This document shows, piece by piece, positions 33,609-45,772 of a stretch of DNA of 64,000 nucleotides. Under the pieces are notes generated by a model. The model did no database searches, was not told where the DNA came from, and worked only from the letters and a program-made list of their open reading frames with translations. The stretch comes from Melastoma dodecandrum (Eukaryota; Streptophyta; Magnoliopsida; Myrtales; Melastomataceae), in the NCBI GenBank assembly GCA_029817715.1, contig JARUPY010000190.1:4526001-4590000 (forward strand), written 5' to 3'. A program made the position numbers and the translations under genes. The first letter of the stretch is position 1, and every line of letters starts with the position of its first letter.

Positions 33609-35299
33609 TGTCTCCTAGTCTCCGGATTCAGGCAACCGTTCTCCGATGGAAGACGCCAAAGCTCGCTCGCTCACTCGATCGCACTTCCTCAGCTGGAACA
33701 GAAAGTGATTGGCGGTGTGGAGGGAATACCGTTGCGGCAAGGTAGTTTATATTCGGAGGAAGTGGAGTGGGGTTGGTTAGGCATCAGGCCAATTATATAT
33801 CGACACGTGGCTCAGACAGTGATTAGTGGGCTTTATTGGATTGGGAATCGGCCCAATGGGCCCTACACGAAGCCCTGCACTCACATTATATTTTGTGAAT
33901 ACAGGAGAGGGAGAGGGAGAGGGAGAGGACTTGGACTCCCTCATTCAGACCACATACGAGCGACTGGAGCAAAACCTGGGTTAGCACCATACAGTAAGTA
34001 AAGAGAGTAAGAAAAAGAGTAGTAAAGCAGATTGCAGGGCAGATCGTGAGACTATGGCCAGCAATATATCCGAAAACTTCGAGTCCGAAATTCAATTTCT
34101 TTTTTTATATTTAGGTTAAGATATTTTCAGTTTCGAATTTAGATCCAAAGTTATACAAATTTCGATGGAAAAGGGATAATAAGAATATCCAAAAAACACC
34201 ATTGTAAAAATCGTAAAAAGAGCTGCAACAACTGTGAGAACCTGCAGTACACAAGGAAGGAAGGATGGAAGCATGAGAGGCAAATAAGTAATAGAGGTCA
34301 GGAAGCTGACAAGCCTCACAGTTAAAGGATGCGAGCCTGAGAAAGCGTGTCTCATATTTGATTACGAGTTTTGTAAGTTTGAGCCCAGTATGTAAGTAGT
34401 AAGAAGAGCATACACTGTAATTACAACTAAAGTTGTTTGGGGACAAAAAGGAGAGCAGGGTGTAGCCTGCTGGTGCGCGTTGGTCACGGGGTTTTTTCCC
34501 AGAAACAAAATTTTTCTTCTTGAATGTGAGTGAATCAATGGAGGAAACAAAGATGGTGGAGTTCTCTGGCGAATTTGTCTAGTTTCAACCACGCCTTCGC
34601 CTCATCCCAAGAGAAGGCAAAACCTTGTGCTCGGCTGCCCAGACACAGCATTGGCTGTTACAAGGAAGATAGTGATGCAGCGGGCCAATGGCAGGATCCG
34701 GGAAGAAGAAACCACCGGCGGCGGCGGATGGAACGACTGACCCAAAAGAAGCCGAGCAGGAGTAGAGTACCAAGGAAGAGTGTGCGTTTGACTCCCGTTG
34801 CAAATTGCGTCTCCTAAAACTGTTCAGAATCTTCATCTTCCTCCGAAATGTAAGGTTTTATTGAAGGCAATCACCCCAAAAGTAGCATCTTTCCCTCACC
34901 AAAAGAAAATCTAAGCAAAAATGCCTCCTAATAATAAGAACGCCATTAACCAATCATTTAGTCCTTGATTTTCTCCCCTCCCCCAGACATTAGCGGTTAA
35001 GCACGAACCACGCAATCTCTCCTTTTAAGTAAAAAAAGCAGTCTTTGTAATAACAGAGACTCTGTTTTTTCCCCTGCCTCGTGGTCACTTCCTACTTCTG
35101 GGCGCGCATCGTTATACATTAATTTCTACGATACCCTTTTTGCGGTTTTAGCCGGGCGAGCTTGCGGCGAGCTTCTCGTTTCCGTGGGTCGTACGGCGGC
35201 TTTGTCTGTCCGCCGTCACGGCCAATGGTAACGAGACTTTCGGTTGGGCTGAAGATACAGAGGACGTTGGAGGAAAACGGTCGGGCGTGACTGCAAAGG
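33609..35299. other. divergent spacer between Alba and DUF1685 genes
   Basis: Holds the promoters of both genes. A GAGAGG microsatellite sits near 33905-33928. Short frames near 34111-34836 encode hydrophobic or basic peptides that match nothing I know. Confidence 0.4.
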
Positions 35300-36045
35300 A
35301 TGGAGGACGTTCAATGGCAGAAGCACGACGCGGCGTTTTCGTCGTCGTCGTCTTCGCTGCCATCGTACCCAACTTCACCGGTCGTGCACGAGGAGGAATC
35401 CGGGCATCAGCAGTTGTCTGCAGGTTTGAAGAGCCGGAAGAGGCTGTCGAAGCAGCTATCCATGCGGGAGACACAGAGGGACATCATGTGGGAGAAGCGC
35501 AGACGGCAGATGCAACGGCAGGGGCATAAGTTCAGGAATGGGGGGCATGAGCCTGACCCAGATGTCGTCACAGACGAGGACCTGGATGAGCTCAGGGGTT
35601 GCATAGAGCTAGGATTTGGGTTCAAGGAAGGGGAGGAAGGGCAGAGGCTGTGCGGAACTCTGCCTGCACTCGACCTCTACTTCGCCGTCAACAGACAACT
35701 GTCGCCGAGCCCCGTTTCGACTCCCCAGAACATAAGGTCATCGTCCTCGCCATCCCTGTTGGGTGGCTCCACGTCCTTGGAAAGTCCCAGGAGCGATTCT
35801 GATTCCTGGAAAATCGTCAGCCCAGGTAATGTCCTATTGCTCTCGTAACCTTGTACAAAGCTCAACCATCGTTGGAAGATGCGACTGACTCATTCGCGAC
35901 CGAGCATGATGGCTGCGATGCACTGACGGAAAGGATTTTCATCTTAATCTGGATTTTGTTAGCAGGGGACAATCCTCAGCAAGTGAAGACAAGGCTGAGG
36001 CATTGGGCACAAGCAGTAGCTTGTGCTGTGAGGCAATCGTTCTGA
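35300..36045 (+). CDS. DUF1685 family protein
   Basis: Exons 35300-35825 and 35966-36045 give 201 residues. The DUF1685 core is plain: RETQRDIMWEKRRRQM, then VVTDEDLDELRGCIELGFGF, LCGTLPALDLYFAVN, and the terminal exon DNPQQVKTRLRHWAQAVACAVRQSF. The N-terminus is Ser-rich and the segment before the last exon is Ser/Pro-rich, so most of the protein is probably disordered. Function is unknown; the family is restricted to plants. The single intron is GT-AG and of phase 1. The ATG at 35300 has A at -3 and G at +4. The gene converges on the VHA-F gene, whose stop lies about 690 bp downstream. Confidence 0.9.
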
Positions 36046-36731
36046 AGAAACTTTGGACAAAGAAGTTTCGCCCCGTGGAAAGAAGAATCAACTTGGTCGG
36101 CACTCCATGATGTCTGAACCAGTTCTTAAACAAGACACTGACGGCGGTAAGCCGGCGGGCATTCCCGAGAAATAAACCGCCCATTTTGCTTGGTTAACTG
36201 GTTCGAGTCGGCTTATAATCAGAAGCACAGAATGTTTACTCGAGGATCACAAGGCTCCCGGCTGCCAACCCAACTTCCTGTTCTTTAGCCTATGAACACC
36301 AGACTACCAATAACGCGAGAATTGTTACCCCATACCCTTTTAGCATTACAATGTTGTATCTCCCCCCTCCCCCACCCAACCCAGATTATGTAGTGAAGAT
36401 CAGTGATCAAAATGTTCAATTCCCAGATGGACTTTGGAATCGGCATCTTGCCAGCAAGTGTTAATTCTAATGAAAGTTTTTACTATGTGGTTTGTTCATT
36501 GTGACACTTCGGGAGATGGGCAAAGTCGTGTAGATCCCAACTTAATCTGTGTCATGAAGAAAAAGATTCGCCATGAAAGAAACAAGCCAAGCTAGCAAAT
36601 TCCAAAGGAGGCTATATTGTTATATAAGCACCCACAAGAATATATTACCCAGGCAGAAATGTCTCGCTCAAATACATATATGTGGTGATTACCGAATTAC
36701 AGTACAGTTGCAGTGATAGTTAAGGGAATGA
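36046..36731. other. convergent spacer between DUF1685 and VHA-F genes
   Basis: Contains the 3'UTRs of the two converging genes; no open frame of interest. Confidence 0.5.
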
Positions 36732-37805
36732 TCAGCACCTTCCTGATGCCACGGACTCTGTTGAGAAGAGATACTTCACTCGGGAGAGCACCGAATCGTG
36801 AGCTGGGTCGTAAGGGTGGTCCTTGGAAGGAATTTCGAGGATGGCGGGAACTGGCTTGTTGTAGCTATCTACATGCAGCCTTATCATGTTTGCAATCTGT
36901 ATTAGCAAAAGGAAATCAGATTGGACGGAAGAAGACTGGCGAAAGATTACTGCATCGGCAGAGCAAATTGCGAGTAGAGGCAGAGAAAAATAAAATGACC
37001 AAAAGAAAGTGGGCTTACATATTGACTGATCAAGACGATAGCAATATCCTCCCTTGTTGTGAACTCCTTGAATGCGTCTTCAATAGCTTTCACAGTGGTT
37101 TCTGGATCAGAAAAGCAAAGATTATGTGGTCAAGAAGACAGAAACTGTAGTAATGGTGAAAAGTCAGTACTTCGCCAAAAAAGAAAATTCAGCATTCTCA
37201 GCATTCTACAACTGACAATAACTGGCATGATTCATCTCATGATAGGTTTATTTCAGAACATATCTAAATCAACAGTGGGACGAGGTAAATAATGAACAAA
37301 AAAACATCATACTGGAATCAACAATGAGATAGTTTGTCTTCCTCCGCAAATCAACATTACCGACTCCAGCTAGCAAAAATCCGGTCACAGTGTCCTACAT
37401 GGAAAAAAAAATATTAGAGGATTCAGCAGTCGGAGAAGCCATATAATTTAGTACAGTAGTGAAAGGTTCCTATTGAGAAGGCATTCACGGAATGATGGAA
37501 GGAGACAATACAAAATCTCCTTCGAGGAAGGATAGTATCAGTTATCTGCTAGTGTCAGATATCTTTAAAAAATACAGCAGACAGGCAACCTGACACCAAA
37601 TAAAGTCCCTCATTGTCCAACCCCGGAGCATCTCCTTATACAATTATAAACCCGCATTAGGACGAATGTTCGAAAACACAGCCGGCATGACACAGACTAG
37701 AGTTCATCTAATTTCATCACCTTGCTCGGACACTCCCCATACCTCATCAGCGATCATAGCAATAAGTGCTGAACTTTTCGTGGCAATGGGAGCCCTTCCA
37801 GCCAT
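36732..37805 (-). CDS. VHA-F: V-type proton ATPase subunit F
   Basis: Exons 37805-37743, 37394-37313, 37101-37019 and 36896-36732 give 130 residues, the usual size. Conserved blocks are ALIAMIADEDTVTGFLLAGVG, RRKTNYLIVDS, TTREDIAIVLISQYIANMIR and NKPVPAILEIPSKDHPYDP. Subunit F belongs to the soluble V1 sector, on the central rotor stalk that couples ATP hydrolysis to proton pumping into vacuole and trans-Golgi compartments. All introns are GT-AG and phases agree. The ATG at 37805 opens MAGRAPIATKSSALI, which aligns with family starts. The gene is GC-poor in introns and lies in a tract of housekeeping genes. Confidence 0.96.
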
Positions 37806-39369
37806 TCGGACCAGCACTCAAAAGGCCTAATAAAAACACGATCAAAACCAAAAAATTACCACAACTTTATTCCCAATCTGCATCAAAGCACATCACACGG
37901 CATGAACAGAGATCTAAAGTCTAACAAGAAACAAATAAAAAAGAACAACCTCATTCGTTTTTTTTAATCAAACCTTCAATACAAATGCGCGACAAACGAG
38001 GTCTCGACGACAAACAGACGCGGATGCATGCATTCAGACGAACAGAAAAAGCATAAGACGGCCGATGAATTCAACAGCTGCAGGACGAACACCACAAAAT
38101 CGAAACCCAAACAATCGAACCATCCCCCGACGGATCAAACAAACGCACGCGCGCCAAGGAGAGATGGAATCGGAGAAACGAGATGACTCGAGTGATCTTC
38201 CGGGACAGCATCCACGCTATCAAGCGATTCGATGGCTCACCTGGAGTCGATCTCGATTGATTCGTTCTCGTGGCGAGAGAGAGCGCGAGGAAGGCAGGGG
38301 AAGAGAGTAAGAGGAAGATTTTGGTCGGTTTCCGAATAGCGACCCGGATCCGAACAAATGACCCAGATGCGAAGCCGTTATTTTGGGCCTACGGCCTTAC
38401 GGAGGCCCACTGTGTGCTCATCTAAAGAGGCCCCATTCTTGGGCTCAGCCTGGGCCATCTTTCGAGGCCCATCATATGCCACAGCACAGCCACCCACCCC
38501 CCCAACCCGACGGGATAGAGTTTGGTGACAAAGCATTTGGAGGAATAAAACTGAAAGAGATTCTTCTTACAGCCCTTGTTCTTCCACGCATCCTCTCCTA
38601 TCCCTCGTCCCTCCTTCTGACACGTCATCCCCAAAGTGGTCTTTCTCCCCCCACCCGACAACTTGTTGGATGCCTCGACATGTGAAGGGGATGATTCCGT
38701 CAACTTCGCGAAAATACTTAATTTCATAATAAATTTTTAAAATAATATTGCGAAATCGATTATTATAAGAAGTGTTTCAAGTTATTTGAATTTTTAAAAG
38801 TCAGAGTACTAATATTAGAAAACTTTTAAGTTCCTGAATTTTCTTAAAGAGCGGCTTTACAAAGACATCATAATTCATGGCATCATTTAAAAAAATTTCG
38901 AAAGTCCTAAACCGTATTTTCGGTGACCAAATTAGAAAGAGAACTCAGATGTCGGTAAATGTGGTTCGGGCCTCAAAAACATGTGGTGGTGGTGGTCAGT
39001 TGTCCATCCAATCCACAGTTGCTAAACAAAAGGTACTGAACGGTCCCCACAAAGGAAAGGAACAGCAGGCTTCTGCAATGGTGTTCTTCGTCACAAGAAT
39101 CTGCAGAATCTTGGGACTGTGAATATCACGGGACTGACAGCTTAATCTTGGATGGGCAAAGATTTTATGCAGAGAGGCAACCAGGGCAACAAGATTTTAA
39201 CCATTACAAGATATGCTGCAACTAGTACAAGATTCTGGTGGATGTCATAAAATTTTAGGATCATCCCAGAAGTTATGCATTTTCTATAGAACATAAAACT
39301 ACTTCCACTGGAGGATAAGGGAAATAAATATGATGGGTGTTATTTATTACAAGGCGGGTGTTTGTTTAT
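37806..39369. other. upstream region of VHA-F and downstream region of GME
   Basis: GC-rich 5'UTR and promoter of VHA-F near 38050-38300, then AT-rich spacer. A plus-strand frame at 38877-39122 (81 residues, lysine-rich start) matches nothing known and is not called. Confidence 0.4.
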
Positions 39370-41015
39370 TCACTCCTTGCCATCAGCAGCTCTCAGTGAG
39401 CCAAGCTGAACTGGGGCTTGAGTGCCCACCACCTTGGATGATCCATAGACTGACAGATCAATCCCTTGTGCTTTCTCTTTCTCGATCTGATCCTTAATCC
39501 AGAAATAAGTGATCCTCAGCCCATCCTGCAAGAAACAAAAGAAGACAAAAAGGTTAATGATGGGAAAACAATTGGTCCCGACGGTTCTGACAAAAGATTG
39601 CACAAAGGAGCAAGCAGCAGACCTTCAACTTCATGGTAGGAGCCCATCCTAGCTTCTCCTTAATCAGGGTGTTGTCGGAGTTCCTGCCTCGGACACCTTC
39701 CGGTCCAGGGATATGGTGGATCGGCAGCTTCCTGTTCTCGAAGCTGAGGACAATCTCGGCCATCTCGTTCATGCTGACCATCTCGTCGCTGCCAATGTTA
39801 ACCGGCTCGCGGAAGTCTGACTTAGTTAATCTGCAGAACGCATAGACATCAGGGACAAAGATAACGAATGCCCATCAAGTTAAAAAAAGAAATGACACGG
39901 ACCTCAGAACACCTTCGACGCATTCATCAATGAAGGTGAAGGAACGAGTCTGGAGACCATCTCCCCACATCTCAAACTTGTCTGTCGAGGTAATAGCCTT
40001 TCTGCAGAAAGCAGCCGGGGCTTTCTCCCTTCCACCTAAGGAGTAGTTCCAAATGTTACCAGATGAGACACAATGCGTCGAGGCAAGATTCATGTCCATA
40101 AATGCAAAGATGAGAAGTACCCTTCCATGTCCCAAAGGGGCCATAAATATTATGGAACCTCCCAATGCGGCATTCGATTCCAAAATCCTTGGTGTAATGC
40201 TTGCACAGCTCCTCCGTCGCAAGCTTTTCCAAACCATAAGCATCTTGAGGCTGGAAGATTGGATACGCATTCACAAAACATTATTGACTCTTCAAGCTTA
40301 CGTAAAACAACGAATATTATCACAAACCATGGGATGGTGGAGCTAATCTATGAATGAATGAAATCGGTCTCAGTTGATTGAATCGCATAACTAAGAGTTG
40401 TACCTAAATTTCATACCTCAGCGGGCCAAGCATCGGATTCTTTCAGGCTCACATTGGTCTCTAGTTGCTTGAATTCAGGGTAGATACAAGCACTGGAAGC
40501 ATAGAAGAACCTGCACAAATATCAAGCCACATATTTAGTCCGCCTCATTCAAATAACCAACAGCATTTTTTGGAGTATCGCCAGAGCAAGATGAAATAAA
40601 TATACCTCTTGACACCACTAATCCTAGCAGCCTCGAGCATGTTGAAGCTAATCATGGTGTTATTGTACATGATGACAGAGTGGTTGGACTGAATGAAACC
40701 CATGCCACCCATATCAGCAGCAAGGTTAAAGACATGGTCTGCGTCCTTAGTGACCTTCAGACAGTTATCCATGACCCTGAGGTCGACCAGATGGAACTCG
40801 TGACAGAACATGTCCTCCGTCATGTGCTCGTTCTTCTTCCAGTCCGAGGCAATTATGTAGTGGCCCTCACTCTTCAGCCGCCGGGCAATGTGAGACGCGA
40901 TGAAACCACCAGCGCCGGTAATAGAGATCTTGAGCTTCTCCGAGGGCCAGTAAGGCTCCCTCTCGAGGCTTTCGTAGGTATATGCTCCATAATCGGTTCC
41001 GTCGGCACTCCCCAT
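39370..41015 (-). CDS. GME: GDP-mannose 3,5-epimerase
   Basis: Exons 41015-40606, 40510-40417, 40250-40121, 40035-39903, 39830-39623 and 39525-39370 give 376 residues, as in Arabidopsis GME (377). It is an extended short-chain dehydrogenase: the NAD-binding loop GAGGFIASHIARRL lies near residue 35, ASSACIYPEF carries the catalytic Cys, and YGLEKLATEEL the Tyr and Lys pair. The enzyme converts GDP-D-mannose to GDP-L-galactose and GDP-L-gulose, feeding ascorbate and cell-wall synthesis in the cytosol. Phases agree at all five introns; the exon 4 donor is GTCCGT, an uncommon but valid form. A TTTGTCTGCAG acceptor lies right before the ATG, so a 5'UTR intron is likely, with the leader exon near 41520-41700. 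Confidence 0.97.
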
Positions 41016-41799
41016 TCTGCAGACAAATCACAAACTCGAAAATTAGACCCATCCTATGAAGAATAGTTTCTTGGAATGGATAAATTTTAGCAAGCAAAAG
41101 AACACAATCACCAAAAGAAACAGAAAAAAAAAGGAGAATTACAATTCCAAACCAAAACAAAATTCTCAAAAATGAAAAGAGGCCAAAAAAAGAAAAATCC
41201 CCCAAAACTGGAAGCACTGTCTCCCAAATGACGGGAGCCAAGCTATGCCCGTAAGAATATTCAGCCGAGAGAAACAAACACGACATGAGACGGGAGAGAT
41301 CCAAAAGAAGACAACCCCCACATCAGCAGAAATTGATAACTCCGAGCATATAATACACAACCCAAATCCCAGAAAACAAAACCAAAGACAAAAGACAACA
41401 GTCACTGGGAATCAAATGAACAGGGGAGCCTTTCCACACACCGACCCCCGCCCCCTCGAAACACAACCCAAAGAAACGAAATTCAGGGCAAGACCCAGTT
41501 GAGAACTGTACACGAAAGGCCCGAAAGATGCAAACTTTGGAGGGTGCGGATGGCAGGGTAGGGACCCCGCGGGGGGTTGGGGAATTGCCGGGCTGCGGGT
41601 GCGGCGACAAAGGGGGAGAGGAAAAAAGCGAAAATGCCCCTCCTTTATTGTCTCTCTCTCTCTCTGTGCCAATGACGATCCTCGATTTGCTTCCTCCCCT
41701 CCTATTTATGGACAGCGTCAAGGCAACGACACCTAACCTACCCCGAATTTCCAATTTTATTTATTTACTTGCCACCAATTCCTTCGTAAATAAAATAAA
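41016..41799. promoter_or_regulatory. GME 5'UTR intron and promoter region
   Basis: A 3' splice acceptor ends at 41017 just before the start codon, so the 5' leader is probably spliced. A CT/GA microsatellite lies near 41650-41666 in the likely leader exon or promoter. Confidence 0.5.
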
Positions 41800-42364
41800 T
41801 GCAAAATATATATTTATGGCCTCAACTTTGAGCCAATTTTTTTTTATCATTAACTTAGTTTGTTATATAATTTTATTATCAACTTTTATTTTTATTTTGA
41901 TTTTGGTCAATCATGAATTTCTTCTAGCGAAAGTCAAACAAGGCCTTAATATAGTCTGACCCGTGTCCTATAATAGTGACCTATCATTCATTCGTCTCAT
42001 AATCCACTTTATCCGTAGTAGTCGCTCCCTAATAAAATATCATCCGACATTCATCGATTTTTCATATTTTTTGACAACATCAGGAACTATCGTTAACTTC
42101 GGCTTCCAATTCACTTAATTTGTCCATCAAAATTTTATAATAAAAAAGCAAATGAAAAGTTTAAATATTATTTCCTTTTTTTTAAAATTTTTTTCCTTTT
42201 TAGTCGATAAATGAAAATTGTCTATTAAGGCCTATTTGGCTTATGCACGATAAAATTCAAGATTGGTCAAAATAAAAATAAAAATAAAAGTTAGTGACAA
42301 AATTATATAACAAACTAAGTTAATGACAAAATAAAAAGTTGGCTCAATAAATTGATATTTTGCC
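41800..42364. mobile_element. Mutator-like MITE, copy A
   Basis: About 565 bp with long imperfect terminal inverted repeats of about 85 bp (TTATGGCCTCAACTTTGAGCC at one end, its complement-like partner at the other). Flanking TAAAATAAA copies (41791-41799 and 42365-42373) form a 9-bp target duplication. It is homologous over its whole length to 61697-62280. No transposase is coded. Confidence 0.85.
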
Positions 42365-42373
42365 TAAAATAAA

Positions 42374-42781
42374 TAAATAATTTCCGACAGTATCATCGTA
42401 CATCATTGGGGTTGTCTTAACTAACATTTCCCAAGGATATGCTCAAGAATCTCTTTTGTGGGAGCTTTGCCTTCTTCTATCCCCCTCCCACTAAGAAACC
42501 AAAGTCAGACATCGGTCAAATAGGGCAAATCCAATACCAAGCAGAAAAGAAAAAAGAGTTCGGTTTAGTAGTATATAAAGATCCGCGAGCTCAATTGATT
42601 TTAAAGAAAAATTCCGTCGAATTTGTATACTGGACTCGAGCGTATGGGTCAATCGAACTCACACTCCAAATAAAACAAGGGAAAAGAATTTTGTGATCGA
42701 TTGATGTTGTTGTTCTTACGGGTCTAATCGAGATAAGCCCCACGGAGTCGGATCCAATTATTAGGCCCGGATACGAAGTCG
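42374..42781. other. spacer with an unassigned open frame
   Basis: A plus-strand frame at 42439-42696 reads as a lysine-rich 85-residue peptide with no family I know. It is not called as a gene. Confidence 0.35.
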
Positions 42782-43608
42782 TTATTCCACTGAAGAAAAG
42801 GTGGTTGTTTGAGTTCTGATACTGTTTTTGTCGCAGAGGAGATCGGCCAGTTCCTCTTCCGGTAGCGTTACGTGCACCGTCCTTGCAATCCCTTCCTCCG
42901 TGACGATTATAACCAGCCCCTTGCTTCCCATGCTTCCAATGCTGCGTGATACGTGTAACGCCCTCTCCCCATCGTTGAATTTCGCCTCGTATAGGATGTA
43001 CGAGTCAGCTCCTCCCCTGTAAATTTCCATTGGTGTTTCCTGTTTGCTGTTTGGGAGGAATTTTCCGCCAACTGGAACAAGGCAGGACCACCTACGCAGT
43101 TCGACTTGTTAAGACCAAACTCTTGCGCGATCATGTGAGTTGCAGCTGAGGCCTGTCGCTATGCCACCCACCACCTTCAAACTAATTTACCTGTACAAAG
43201 TGCAACAAAAGGCAAAAGTTAAATCATTAAATGTTGTAGAATCACAATAATGATGGATAATAATTTGCAGGTCTCAAATTGATTTGGGTTGGATCTAATC
43301 TTTATTAAACGTTCTGCTCTAACAATTTGCAGAAAACAGGCGGACCACATTCAGATGGAGGAGCCTTTACTATCTATGGAAGCTTATCATATCCCAGATC
43401 AGATCTTTACCTGTATTCGAAACTGGGGCCATAGATGAGGGCCGTCTGGCAAGTCCTCCAATGCTGTCAGGTCCCTCTCCTCCGCCCCATCCGCCGATCT
43501 CCGCCATTCGTCCATGCTTGCGCTCACTTTGGCCCTCAACAAGCTCACCCCCGCGTCATTGCACTTCACCTCCCTCTCCCCTCCCCTCAGACAGCCTTCC
43601 CGTCGCAA
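42782..43608 (-). CDS. unidentified small protein, exon structure incomplete
   Basis: The firm part is a 3' exon at about 43091-42782 whose frame reads WSCLVPVGGKFLPNSKQ, then SYILYEAKFNDGERALHVS, SMGSKGLVIIVTEEGIARTV and LPEEELADLLCDK before the stop. The sequence is charged, without stops, with alternating beta-like segments, and has the look of a conserved plant protein, but I cannot name it. A second exon at about 43608-43411 ends at a good donor and has a strong acceptor (TTTGTCCGCAG) upstream. Its open frame (MDEWRRSADGAEER) does not match the phase needed by the 3' exon, so an intermediate exon is missing or the join is wrong. The start is unknown. Confidence 0.5.
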
Positions 43609-44377
43609 CCTGCGGACAAAGCTTCAGACAACGACCACCCCAAGGGGCGGTAACTGTGGTAAAACACGACGTGGCAGGAGTGAGCCCACGTGACAGGTAA
43701 CTACTGCACACACAGACGTCTACGAGTTAAAAGAAAAAGGTTAATGACGAGGAAAGGAGGTGAGGTCCCCCAATATGGACTGCCCATAATGAAAACTAGT
43801 ACTTCGGAGGCATCAGACAGCATGGTTGCCGTCAAAAGAGATCAGCTAATGGACCACCACAGGGTTTTCAAGAGCAAGACGGCCGGAATTCTTCGGCAAG
43901 TCTTTGACGTGCAGCAACTCGCGAAAAAAGACTACTCGCACGAACTAATGCCTTCCTCTGGTATAACCAAGAGTTGCACCTCGCCATCGCAGAGCTTCAG
44001 TCGCTAGCGGATTCAGAGGAATGGTGGGCCGGGCTATTTCTGTCACGGGCCTATATATTGTTGACAGCATGGGCCGATTGACATCCTAGGCCCATATGCT
44101 TGTCCAGTAACGTGGGCCTAGGGGTTCAAAATGCCACGGAAGATGAACTACTCTATAAATACTGCAGAGGAATCTGACCAGTATCAATAGGTTTATCGAT
44201 TCATTATATCAAAAGGTCACAGGAAGGATTAGACATTGAAAACCCTAAAAAACATTGAATGTGAAAGTTGATGAATGCACGAAAACACACTTGGGCGACA
44301 AAACTACCGACCCAATAGAGGGTCAGGCAACACTAACAAAAAGAAGGTGCCGATCTGGCTTAAGTTTGATGTTTATG
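43609..44377. other. spacer between the unidentified gene and TIM23
   Basis: Upstream of the unidentified gene and downstream of TIM23. No supported gene. Confidence 0.4.
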
Positions 44378-45610
44378 TCAAATGGGAACGTATCTCTTTG
44401 CTGCCTGCTTCCCGGCAACAGCCATGCCTGCCGCGATTCCACCTATAGCACCAGCGATGGCTGCTGACCTCGGACCTGCAGCGGCCTTGTAGAGTGCACC
44501 TGTTTACAAATATGACAGGTTACTATCGTTTAATGGCAACCAAAGATGTATATGATTCAAGAGGTTAACATTAAGGCAGAAAACAACATACACTAGAAAC
44601 AGAGAGGTGCTGGATGAACATTTGATAACAAGCTTACAACAAACTCTACCAATCAAAAAACTTTCAATTTAATGCCACCTCTTCCTCCCAACCAAGAAGC
44701 AAGACTGCAAAACTTTAACTAACAGCTATAGCAATGACTTCGCCTCACCCGCCGCCAAATACCAGTTACTCGGGGCTGACATGGTTGCGACAACAAATTC
44801 AAGGAAAAAAACAAGCGTTCACCCCAGAAAAGACAGCGCAACAAATTATTAAACACACCTCTCGAAAGTACCATTCGGCAGCTAACAGCAAGACTAACTC
44901 AACTCATCCAAGGTTTCCACCTTTGAACAAAACTAGGAACAAGAAATCAGCTCCTGAATCGATGAACCACAGCAAACGCACCGGGCGGCATCATGAAGAA
45001 AAGATAAGTCTAGTCTACAGGGAAAAAAACAGCTAAAGCTACCACCTTTACATCAATTACGCCACAAAACAAGCCCGATTCCAAAACAAAATACGAAAAC
45101 AAGAAACAGTATTTGCAAGAAACAAAAAGGGAAAGGAAAAGAACAATCTGATTCCTCACCGGTGCCTAAACCAGCGACCATGCTATTGATCATATCATCA
45201 GTCCCTCTCCAATAAACCATCCCGCTCTCGACCCCGGCGAACAACAACCCCAAAACCCCAAAACTATTCCCCCACCGCCTCCCCATCTTTCCGCCCTCGT
45301 TCAACACCCTGTTAACCCTAAGCTTGAAGGAATCCCCGGGCTCGGCTGACCTGACCCCGTCAACGGTACCCTTGATCCCGCCGGACAAAGCCCCAAAGAG
45401 GTAGGAGGAGCCGGTGTAGAACTGGAGGTTCTCCCCCCACGAACGGTGCTGGTGGAGCTCCTCCTCTTGGAAAAGGTATTCGGGAGAGGTGGGGAGGGTA
45501 TAGAGGTTGGTTATGGGAACCTTGAGGTCTTGGTAGGGATGGTAGTGTCGGTGCGTGGGTGGGACGCCACCTCCACCGCGACCGTCGTCGGAGGAGGAGA
45601 GGCGAGACAT
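44378..45610 (-). CDS. TIM23: mitochondrial import inner membrane translocase subunit TIM23
   Basis: Exons 45610-45160 and 44499-44378 give 190 residues, close to Arabidopsis TIM23 proteins (about 188). The Tim17/22/23 domain fills residues 70-190: [51 protein letters not shown], and [17 protein letters not shown] in the last exon. Four hydrophobic segments form the channel that takes presequence proteins across the inner mitochondrial membrane. The N-terminus ([15 protein letters not shown]) is polar, as expected for the intermembrane-space part. The single intron is GT-AG, phase 1. Plants have several TIM23 paralogues; which one this is cannot be told. Confidence 0.95.
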
Positions 45611-45772
45611 CGTCCCTTGTTGAGCTCGGAAGGCGGCGGAGGGGAGGTCAAGTTGGCAGCTGCTTTTCCCTTGACGTTTTTCTTTGGGAGCAAATAACTT
45701 GAAGAGGAATCAATCAATATTCAAATCGACTAGTAAAAGCCACGCCACATGCACATTTTATTGTAAATATTA

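Noticed and set aside
34111..34836. Several overlapping frames with hydrophobic or basic peptides
   Set aside because: No family resemblance, no splice-supported extension and no consistent coding frame.
38877..39122. 81-codon plus-strand frame beginning MASFKKISKV
   Set aside because: AT-rich intergenic setting, no homology recognised and no promoter seen.
42439..42696. 85-codon plus-strand frame, lysine-rich
   Set aside because: Briefly resembles nothing but a random frame between a MITE and a minus-strand gene; no supporting signals.
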